Positions 56,180-64,000 of a stretch of 64,000 bases of DNA are shown here, one piece after another; the stretch's first letter is position 1; every line of letters starts with the position of its first letter. Both the position numbers and the translations under genes were made by a program. Origin of the DNA: Hygrocybe punicea (lineage: Eukaryota > Basidiomycota > Agaricomycetes > Agaricales > Hygrophoraceae); the NCBI GenBank assembly GCA_963556145.1, contig OY744467.1, forward strand, positions 2,852,001 to 2,916,000, read 5' to 3'. The notes under the pieces were generated by a model. That model was given only the letters and a program-made list of their open reading frames with translations. It ran no database searches and had not been told where the DNA came from.

Positions 56180-58675
56180 ATGGTCGTAGCCACCATCCAA
56201 GGATCACGACGTGCTCGCCGTCTGAAAAGACGGTTCTCCTCTGCTTCGACAAATGATCTTTGGAAAGGAAGGTTTCAATTCTTAAGTTCAGCGTCGTCGT
56301 CGAACCCGCGGGGACGTCCTGCCACGTCTGCAGCCCCTTATTTCCCCTACACTGCAAACACTGTTAGCCTGTCGGATGAATCTGTAACTGAAGAACCTGT
56401 CCTCGCTACCAACGGAGGGCTGTTTTCTTTACGCGACGAGTCCTTTGCGAGGGTGGGCTTGAGGCCACGCATATACGCATCGTTACCGCCAACCCCCATC
56501 ATACCGTCTTCGCCATCACGCGCCAGCTCTCCGTTACCCCCTCCTACTCCAGCAGACTCTCCGTCATCACTGCAACACTCACCTCCGCCTCCTTTCTCTC
56601 TGTGGGATTACCTTCGTGAGGAACTCCTCGCGACCGACTTTGATTCACACCAGGAGCTTAAATGGGAACGTGTCAGTAATTTCTTGAGCATTCCCTTGGC
56701 CATAGAGAAGGTGTGATATCTTAGTTGGTGGAACGGAAAGAAATGATGATGATAATGTGAATATCCATACAGATCATCAATTTCGGATTCATGCTCTGTC
56801 TGGATTCATTCTTGTACACTTTTACAATCCTACCCATCCGCTTCACCCTGGCACTTTCACGTCTTTTCATTAACCTTTTCTCCCCATCTTCCCCTCCACT
56901 CCCACCATCCCAAAAAGCGGACATTCTTCGTGCATTGCTACTCATCATCTCTGTCATGATCCTTGTCCCGCTTGCCGATGCGAGCAAGATCTATCATTCC
57001 ATTCGTGGACAGGAAACCATCAAATTGTATGTTATCTTCAACGCACTTGAAGTAGGCTTTCCCTTGTATTCGACAATTTGATCATCCTTGCTCTGATTTT
57101 ATGTGCTGACGAAAGGGTTCACTGCTTCTAGATTGCAGATCGCTTGTGTGCGTCCATCGGCCAAGATGTTCTCGACTGTCTGTTTTCTCGATCAACCTTG
57201 GAGCCGCTCTCGCATCGGATGCCATTGACTTCGCATACCTTTCGCCCTTTCCTGTTTTTCCTTTTGGCCACACTTTATACTGGTGAGACACCCGCATATG
57301 GTACAGTTTCCTTATACTCATCTATTTGAGAACCAGTGTCCCACACAGTCGTGATGGTGTACCAACTGCTCGCTCTGAATGTGGCTGTTAATTCCTATGA
57401 TCACGCACTGCTCACGCTCCTCGTATCCAACCAGTTCGTAGAGATCAAGGGCAGTGTGTTTAAGAAATTTGAAAAGGATAATCTCTTTCAGATAACTTGT
57501 GCTGGTGCGTTCCCCTCAAACCGGGCCATAATGGAAATAGTGATTGCTGCATCAATAGACATTGTCGAGCGATTCACACTCGCCCTCATGCTCTGTGCTG
57601 TGGCGTTCCGCAATCTTATCGAACTCAGTGGCTCTGCATTTGATTTTAGCGAAGGATTCTTCCTACCCAAGAGCTTTGGGTGGTTTGGAAACAATATGCT
57701 CTGGACCATCTCATACGTGCGTTCCTGGTTGCATCGCATCTGACCACTTTCCTAACGTCATCTTCTAGCCAGTATTGACGGTGATGGTGTCAGAGATGCT
57801 TGTCGACTGGCTGAAACACGCATTCATCACCAAGTTCAACCACATACGGCCCTCGGTATATGAACGCTACATTGATGTCCTGTGTCGAGACCTTGCTAGC
57901 GGGAGCGCTGTTGGCCGCCGCGGAGCGCGCAAGGTAAGCCAATGTCAGCTATTATCCACACTCATGAAATTTAATGCATAGCTTCCAGCACACCTATGTT
58001 GACCAGTCGCCGCTCGTTGCGCGTCGACTGGGTTTTGCATCCCTACCCCTAGCTGTGCTTGCCATTCTTGTTGGGTCACAGTCAGTGGGCATTTTATTTG
58101 CAGTGCACAGTGATGGGTCCGACCTATGGACGGTGTCGGCACTGACAAATGAGGAGATTGCGCATCATGCAAAATGGGCAGCGATGGGCTTCGGGTTCTG
58201 GCTTTGGTAAGTTGCCTATCTAGCCGGGGCGAATGCTGGGAGCAAGTACTGATTTTGCTTTTGATTACATGTGTTCCGGTGGCTAGTTTCCTGGGGATCA
58301 AGGTGATTATGGGCGTGAAACTAGTGAGTTATGCAACGAAGAGGAGGGCGGGAATGGAGGCCCGTGAGGCGGAGGACGTAGTGAACGATTTTGGGAGAGA
58401 TCCAATTGGGGAAGGGAAAGACGAGCAGGTGCGGAAACGATTGTCGCTGGGCGTCATCCTTCTGTGTTCTGACTATGCATTGACAGAAATACAACTACGA
58501 GCTCAAGACGTTACTGGATGATAGGCGAGATGACGCGGCACTTACTACAGAGATCGGGGAACGCCAGACAAGGACGACTGCGGGTGACCTTTTGGGCAGG
58601 GACAATGAAAGAACGAGGAAATGTGTGAAGTTGGAAGATCTCACACGATTCACAATGGTGAAACGGATTTGGTAA
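56180..58675 (+). CDS. TAPT1/Emp65-family ER membrane protein, 666 aa
   Basis: Nine exons: 56180-56710, 56773-57051, 57132-57282, 57337-57504, 57559-57716, 57769-57933, 57989-58206, 58287-58428, 58487-58675; total 2001 nt with consistent phases. The first 150 residues are disordered (Ser/Pro). The family domain then begins with SLWDYLREELLATDFDSHQE and continues through several membrane helices. It shows IADRLCASIGQDVLDCLFS, VVMVYQLLALNVAVNSYDHA, LLTLLVSNQFVEIKGSVFKK (the hallmark NQFxEIKxxVFKK) and IVERFTLALML. SEMLVDWLKHAFITKFNHI and a charged C-terminus ending TRFTMVKRIW complete it. Yeast Emp65 works in ER protein quality control with Slp1, and human TAPT1 acts in ciliogenesis. The start codon is only 52 bp from a transposon end, so its promoter must lie in repeat-derived DNA or the true start lies elsewhere. 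A 30-nt upstream in-frame ATG exists at 56150. Confidence 0.92.
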
Positions 58676-58783
58676 TCTAGAGGCATGTTTATGGGGCGTG
58701 CTAGCAAATACAAGTGCAGTAGAGATAATGAGGCAGTGGAATAGGGGAGACAAAATGGAAGGGCGATGGTAGGAATGCATTCC

Positions 58784-59773
58784 TTACGGTGTTTGCGGCC
58801 TCCTGTTTGGTTCTAATTTTGCATAGTGTGGCTGCCCTTGTGCTCGCGGTCCTTGGGGTCTATTGACGGTGTTGTGTAAAGGACGAGACGGAGTATGGTC
58901 GTGGACGAAAACCCGGTGATGGGCGTACGTTGGGCGTTTCTGAGCGATAGGGTGGTGTGCAACGGGCCCGTTCACGATGCGCGGCTGAGAGGAAGAGGAG
59001 AAAGGGTCGGGGTCGGGGTTGAAGGACTGAACGGAGAGGTTGTGATGTTTGGTCTTGTAGGTTACGGTGGAGGCGTGTGGACGGGTGCGACTAGCGCTAG
59101 ATTGGGTAGCGGCTTTCATGGCGCACGGGTAGGGCACAGGGCTTGGTTGGGAGAAGGACGCGTTGGAGGATGACCGCTGTAGGGTAGGAGTAGGAGGACG
59201 GTAGTGCTTCCATTTGAAAAATTCGATGTACTCTTCTGCCCAGTTTGGTTGGTGGATGCTGAGGTCTTCTGCGGATGGACAGGGATAATATTTTCCGGGA
59301 GAGTACATAGGCTGAGGTGCGATCGTGTTGGGAGGATGGGGGAATTGACCGATCGTGTTGTGGTGGAGGGGCTCGCCGTAGTACAGGTTCTCGTCATCGC
59401 TCGAATCATAGTCCTCGTCTGCATTCTCATGCTTTCCGCTACTGCAGTTTCCAGAGTTCTTTGGGGCCTCATCATGATGCGCGACTTGGGTCATATCTGG
59501 AGGGATCGGACCCCTGTAGTTGGCAGCTTTGACTGCAGGGTCGCAATGAGGCATAGAACGGGCATGCTTGAGAGTGTCCTTGGATGAGGTATTTTTCTTG
59601 GAGGGGAGGGGAGGTGGACGAGAAGGCCGTGGAGCCCTAAATGCAGCACTGTTCAGGAAAGCGAGACAGCAAACGATAAGAATAATAAAAGGCGCACTTT
59701 GTAAAGAATTTGGACGATATCTTGCGGAGACGATCCATAGTAAGTGAGGCAACCTTAACGGCCGTTGATTCAT
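58784..59773 (-). CDS. hypothetical single-pass membrane protein, 329 aa
   Basis: A single minus-strand frame convergent with the TAPT1-like gene. The first ATG (59773) gives MNQRPLRLPHLLWIV, then SAPFIILIVCCLAFLNSAAF as one membrane segment near residues 26-45. The rest is hydrophilic and rich in Pro, Ser, His and Asn, with an acidic patch DYDSSDDEN and WAEEYIEFFKWKHYRPP as the only compact part. This fits a type II or tail-out membrane protein with a disordered domain. No family recognised. Confidence 0.6.
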   Translation of the reverse strand: MNQRPLRLPHLLWIVSARYRPNSLQSAPFIILIVCCLAFLNSAAFRAPRPSRPPPLPSKKNTSSKDTLKHARSMPHCDPAVKAANYRGPIPPDMTQVAHHDEAPKNSGNCSSGKHENADEDYDSSDDENLYYGEPLHHNTIGQFPHPPNTIAPQPMYSPGKYYPCPSAEDLSIHQPNWAEEYIEFFKWKHYRPPTPTLQRSSSNASFSQPSPVPYPCAMKAATQSSASRTRPHASTVTYKTKHHNLSVQSFNPDPDPFSSSSQPRIVNGPVAHHPIAQKRPTYAHHRVFVHDHTPSRPLHNTVNRPQGPRAQGQPHYAKLEPNRRPQTP

Positions 59774-60001
59774 GGTGGTTTTATACCGTCGACGGAGTGG
59801 GTGGCCATTGCCACTACCACCACTCCCCCTTTGTCGGTAAGGACCTGCCACCTAGGCTAAGAAAGGCAGGTGGTCGTCATTTTTCCCACGAGACAATGCA
59901 CCACAAACGACTCCACCGTCACGGTTAAATGGGTCGTAACCTTCTTACACCCTGTTCACCTTCACATCGCAGATTATTAATAACGTCCACAAGCTTGTAC
60001 A

Positions 60002-60766
60002 ATGGCCGCTTCAGCAGCAATGCCAGGGCTTTTCCTTTGTTTCGCGGCCACCGTTCTCCTTGTATTTGTGCGGAGGCCAACCTTTTTGTCCGGGTTTCTC
60101 ACCATCTTCACAGCTTCACTTCGCAGGTGTGTGTCTCCGCGCCGACCTGGAATAATGTATCCTTCCTCGATGTCACCTCTCCTTCCGGCGAAATAACTCA
60201 CTTTGGTGTATTTGGCTACACCGGGTCACAAATCTCGGTCGGTTACAATCTCGATGCCCCGAGGTTGGGCGTTTCGTGAGATCTCGTCTCCCCTCTCTCT
60301 CGCATACCCAATAGCCTCATCCCTGTCGTGACAGTGACCCCAAACTCAACAGCACTGTTCTCCACAACCTGACTAAAGTCCTCATCCTGCATCCCATCGG
60401 CAAGTCTGATCTATCGTATCATCACGCACAATGAGCTTACCATCGCTACGATCCTCTTGATCAGCTGCGGGCCTGGCAGGATTTTCTTTCTTTTTCGGTC
60501 TCTGTGGTGCCTCCTACCACCGCTCTGGCACAGTCATGATGAGTCTCCTCTCAGCCCTCGCCACTGTCACCGTCTTCGTTGTCTTCGTCATCGACATGAT
60601 CCTCTGGGGCATCACCCGGAATAGCCTTCGCAGCCACGGCGCTCACGCCCAGTATGGCAACGCGAACTGGCTAACGCTCGGTGCTCTCGTAGCGCTGGCT
60701 ATAGGGTACTGCGCATCCGCCTGCGCGGTCTTTGGGAACTACAGGAGACGCAAACACCACTATTAA
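60002..60766 (+). CDS. rim9: PalI/Rim9-family membrane protein, 193 aa
   Basis: Four exons: 60002-60067, 60127-60275, 60335-60399, 60465-60766; total 582 nt. Topology is that of the SUR7/PalI family: a first helix AMPGLFLCFAATVLLVFV, an extracellular loop with SAPTWNNVSFLDV and FGVFGYTGSQISVGYNLDA, then three helices (AAGLAGFSFFFGLCGASY, LLSALATVTVFVVFVIDMIL, TLGALVALAIGYCASACAVF). Rim9/PalI senses ambient alkaline pH at the plasma membrane in the Rim101/PacC pathway; basidiomycete homologues have this short form. The third intron uses GC-AG: exon 3 ends CCCATCG and the donor is GCAAGT. The gene is divergent from the minus-strand hypothetical gene. Confidence 0.88.
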
Positions 60767-60988
60767 AGACTCAACCATGATATCCGAACGAGGACTCTTT
60801 AATCTGATGTACTAACCATGATAAATTCTATTCCCGATAATTCACCACGAGATGGTTGTTAATATATTTTGTAAATTGTATTGCTTTCTCTTGAATCCAC
60901 AAAACACCATATTACCAACAAATAGAGGTGATTGAACTCGTTGATTGCTGGGTTTATCACGCCGACATGCCTGACCTATTAGGAACTC

Positions 60989-62551
60989 CTACGACTGCGA
61001 CGTTGCATTCACCATGATCATAAGCCACAACATCAGAACGATCACTCTCGGGTCCCTAGTTCTAAACAAAAATAAACTCACACTAATGGGACTCGGGACA
61101 TCGAGCACACGCGAAAACGGCATTCCCAGCGTGGGCTGCAGCCAGTTCTTCTCATCGTAGCGGCAGTGTGGCGCAGACTCAATCATATGGAAAGTATACG
61201 CGAAACGCGTGACCCCACTCGTGTTGCGTTCCGATTTATGTAGCACGCTTCCATGGATGAGAACCAGGTCGCCTGTGATGACGGAAAAAAGAGCGAAGTG
61301 ATTACAGGGTAAGGAGCGGCAACGGGAATAAGATACCGGGATCACATTCCTCTAGGACGTACTGGCCCCTTGGCTGGTTTGCGATTTGCGCCTCGACCTC
61401 GGGCGAGACGAGCGGCTCAAAGCCGGTACCGGCCCCGGGCAGCCGTACAAAGCGCTTCGTCAAGGGCATCGTGAGGTGTGAGCCCGGGAGGAAGGACAGT
61501 GCCCCGTTAGCGGGCGTGCATTTCTCGAGTGCGATCCAGAAGCCGAGGGCGGTTGGGGGTTCCGTATACTGGCGAATGTACAAAATGATGAGTTAGATGA
61601 AGCGAAGACAAGGTAATCCATTTACCAGGAATGTTCTGCAGTCAAATTTGTTATTAATTCAGTAATTTCCCACTCTGGTAAAACATATTACTTACGAATC
61701 GTTGTGTTCGCGGACTAGGGCATGCTCCCAGAGTCAGCAGTTGTGCTTCGTGGATCGTGAAATACAGCATGAATATCCGAACCTTCGCCACCTATCTGGC
61801 TCTGCTTGGTAATAACCATAGACTGGAGGGCTGTTGCTTGGAATCAGTGACGCACCCTCCCTACAAGCGCTGTCAGATTCACCTACGGGGTCACGGTGAA
61901 ACTTCAAGTCGCGGACAAGCGCCCGAAGTCGCTCGTTCTCCAATGTGGTCTTACGGAACACAGGATCCAGTTCATGCAAGCCTATAAAAAGCCAGTAATA
62001 ATGAAACCAGTCATCCCCTAGTGGAAGCGGACGGACCGTGCCCAATCTTGTTGACCGTCCTTTGTTTCTCCCTCGTGAGCTTCCCGTCCTTGTCCACGGC
62101 GTCGACTTCCAGGAAATACCGGCTGTTGACGGAGTGGGTAGCACACATACCTAGTCATTCTGAAGCAAACATACATCTTGTCTCCTGAATTCAGAAAGTA
62201 CTCATCTCCGACGTGATCCTTTTCGCCCGTCGTGAATTTGGTCTGATGAGGAAGGTGTCCAGCAATCAGATTACAACAAGGACGATGGCGGCGCACCAGA
62301 GGATGGTTCTCTACGTCGAAACTGTCGAGAAGCTGCTTAGAGCGGACGAGGAGCGCTTCAGTCTCAGCCTGAGAGAGAAAGGAAGGTATTCGAAGATAAC
62401 TGGTACAAAGGTTTCTCGCCATGATGAACCCGGATACTGGATCTTCACTCACCCATCTCGGTCAAACTTGACGTTGGCGTAAACAGGATGGTGGAAGCAG
62501 TTACAGGTGAGGGCAGACCTTATTGATTTGCTGTTGCGTCAGATATTCCAT
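60989..62551 (-). CDS. phytanoyl-CoA dioxygenase (PhyH) family protein, 331 aa
   Basis: 2-oxoglutarate/Fe(II) oxygenase. Eleven exons on the minus strand: 62551-62519, 62466-62453, 62399-62297, 62242-62175, 62122-62037, 61981-61883, 61830-61783, 61714-61696, 61635-61626, 61568-61337, 61272-60989; total 996 nt. The N-terminus MEYLTQQQINKFDRDGYLRI matches the family start. Next come LQSMVITKQSQIGGEVREHN, where EHND gives the HxD iron ligands, and DSTFLYTEPPTALGFWIALE. The distal His lies in DLVLIHGSVLHKSERN and the 2OG-binding Arg in TRFAYTFH. Exons 8 and 9 are only 19 and 10 nt. The last about 25 codons after MPFSRV look unusual and may hide one more intron. Substrate unknown (peroxisomal alpha-oxidation or a secondary-metabolite type). 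Confidence 0.85.
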
Positions 62552-62651
62552 CCTACTTTTTGCTTGTTCGAATTCAAGTTCAAACCAGGTAATATTCCAA
62601 ACATACAAAATGCACGTTCACGTAGAGAAGCCTGACAAGTGTACACTCAAA

Positions 62652-63849
62652 TCATTCAACAGACGGCTCGGTAGAATCTAGTGTTTCCCCATTTGTAAGT
62701 TGCTGGATGAAATGATCAATCTTCGCCTTGTGAATCCGGTGATGTTCCTGCCACCCTTTCCATGGGTGGTGAGGATGCTGCAACAGTGTCACACCAGGGT
62801 CGTACAGCACAAAGAAAAAAACTTGCCATGCGTCCAAAGGCTTGGAAAAGTTTGTCTGATGTTCCCTCTGGTTTGGTGAAAAAGTATTTAGCCAGCAAGA
62901 TGTCATCTCCACGGCTGTATCGCATTTTTTTCTCGGGTGGTTGAGGGAGAGGGTCGTCGGTATCAGTTCGGTTCAGTTCGTGTTTATGCCTCCGCCAAAA
63001 TTTCATCCATGATGCACGAGAATGATGAGGGGCCTGTAATTGCGTAAGGTAAGTGTGAAAACAGGGGCCAATGATGGCTGTCACCTTGGCAGCCACATCC
63101 TTCCAGAAAGCAACCATGTCGAGTCGACCTTGCGTCCTATACACATGAGATAATCAACGACTCGTTGCCGAAAAAATGAGACAGACAGACTTGCGATAAT
63201 CCATAAATCGAACCAAAAAGGCGACATCCTCGTCCGTGAAAGCTACTCCTTTACCTGTCGTGCTCCGGAACAACGCCCTCGGAGGCGTGGGGGAACGGTT
63301 TCTGTGCTGGTCACCCTCATCTTGACCATGTTGACGTGCTGCCGCGATTGTTCCAGGACCCGGACCGCCAGCCAGTATATCCTCTTCATCTTCCGGTTCA
63401 TGTTCAACCCCTTGATGGGGAGAAGGGGAACGGTCGTTATTCATGGTGTAACCACCCAGACGAATTTGATGTTTATTGCAATATCGGCGCCAGGAATAAA
63501 AACTGTGCATAAGGATGAGTTATATTAGTTGGACGGGATATCAATGATCCATACGTGTGATGAGGCGCCTGAAAGAATGTAAGTACACGTCGAAAATTGG
63601 ACTGGGACTCTCACCTTGACGGCGATTCTCTCGCATATCTCGCGCAAACTTCCAGAGTCTGTCAGTTACACAAACAGGGGATTGGAATAAAACGGCAGAC
63701 CTAAGAACCAAACCCTGCTCTTGGCAATAATCAATGTATTTCTTGAGGTATAGAACATCATCCGAGGTAAATAAATTCCCGCCGTAAGTGCTCTTTATCA
63801 CGCGAGTAGGCGGCGTGGGAGAGCGGGCAGGCGGGTGACGTCGATTCAT
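62652..63849 (-). CDS. protein with three Myb/Rap1-like modules, 297 aa
   Basis: Seven exons on the minus strand: 63849-63701, 63648-63615, 63568-63555, 63502-63191, 63136-63085, 63033-62827, 62777-62652; total 894 nt. Three similar helical modules: NLFTSDDVLYLKKYIDYCQE with APHHTFYSWRRYCNKHQIRL; VAFTDEDVAFLVRFMDYRKT with APHHSRASWMKFWRRHKHEL; and RYSRGDDILLAKYFFTKPEG with HPHHPWKGWQEHHRIHKAKI. Each has the xxFTxxDxxxL...W...(Y/H)xxH pattern of the Myb-like DNA-binding fold found in Rap1. A telomere or transcription role is inferred. The last intron is GC-AG (ATG then GCAAGT). Exon 3 is 14 nt. Confidence 0.65.
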
Positions 63850-63889
63850 GACCAATGCCGACGCTGGTGGCGCAGGAGTAGGCTATGCA

Positions 63890-64000
63890 CTACAGCATGA
63901 GAAGCAAATCCGGAACACGATCTCGCTGACGCACTTGGACCCGAGTACGTTTGCGACCACGTCCTTTATCAGATGCATCGGTGGTGAGCGCTGATGGGTC
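63890..64000 (-). CDS. 3' end of a gene running off the right edge
   Basis: A minus-strand frame is open from the window edge to TAG at 63890-63892, 36 codons, ending KGRGRKRTRVQVRQRDRVPD then LLLML. The basic, non-random end suggests a real C-terminus, but so short a piece gives no identity. It could also be an upstream exon of the Myb-like gene. Confidence 0.3.
   Translation of the reverse strand, partial: DPSALTTDASDKGRGRKRTRVQVRQRDRVPDLLLML

Overview
The window reads as nuclear DNA of a filamentous basidiomycete, most likely an Agaricomycete. Genes carry many 48-80 bp GT-AG introns (and two GC-AG introns). Several conserved genes are fungal in type (Spo11, a TAPT1/Emp65-like protein, a PalI/Rim9-like protein, a phytanoyl-CoA dioxygenase). 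The repeats include Plavaka-type, DIRS-like, Copia, Helitron and Tc1/mariner-like elements as seen in mushroom genomes. Species is not assigned.

Layout. 1-2.2 kb: triplet low-complexity DNA and repeat remnants. 2.2-14.8 kb: a gene-dense island with a RhoGAP protein (-), a mitochondrial carrier (-), a Caprin-like RGG protein (-), divergent from it a BTB protein (+), and a complete 14-exon spo11 (+). 14.8-46 kb: a nested transposon cluster. A DIRS-like retroelement (15.3-23.7 kb, -) has its tyrosine recombinase cut into three blocks by two inverted copies of a repeat. One of those copies holds a 1.6 kb LTR-type element with a perfect CATGT duplication, and a solo LTR sits in the reverse transcriptase. 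Then come a 2.37 kb palindrome, a 0.78 kb TA-flanked foldback, and an 11 kb block bounded by G-rich tandem repeats. That block carries three decayed multi-exon genes, one with features of a 2-oxoglutarate/Fe(II) dioxygenase. A ubiquitin-protease-like gene and a Plavaka transposase follow.

46-56 kb: a protein-kinase-like gene is broken by a second 1.6 kb LTR-type element with a perfect ATGGA duplication; apart from it the reading frame is continuous. A hypothetical gene, a Helitron shard, a Copia remnant and a Tc1/mariner-like element sitting in the Copia LTR follow. 56-64 kb: an ordinary gene island with a TAPT1-like gene, a single-pass membrane protein, rim9, a PhyH dioxygenase, a gene with three Myb/Rap1-like modules, and the 3' end of another gene.

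Exon boundaries for the main genes were assigned by hand from donor/acceptor consensus plus family similarity. For RhoGAP, carrier, Caprin-like, BTB, spo11, TAPT1, rim9, PhyH, the Myb-like gene and the pre-insertion kinase, the summed exon length is a multiple of three. No homology search was run; family names rest on recognised motifs.
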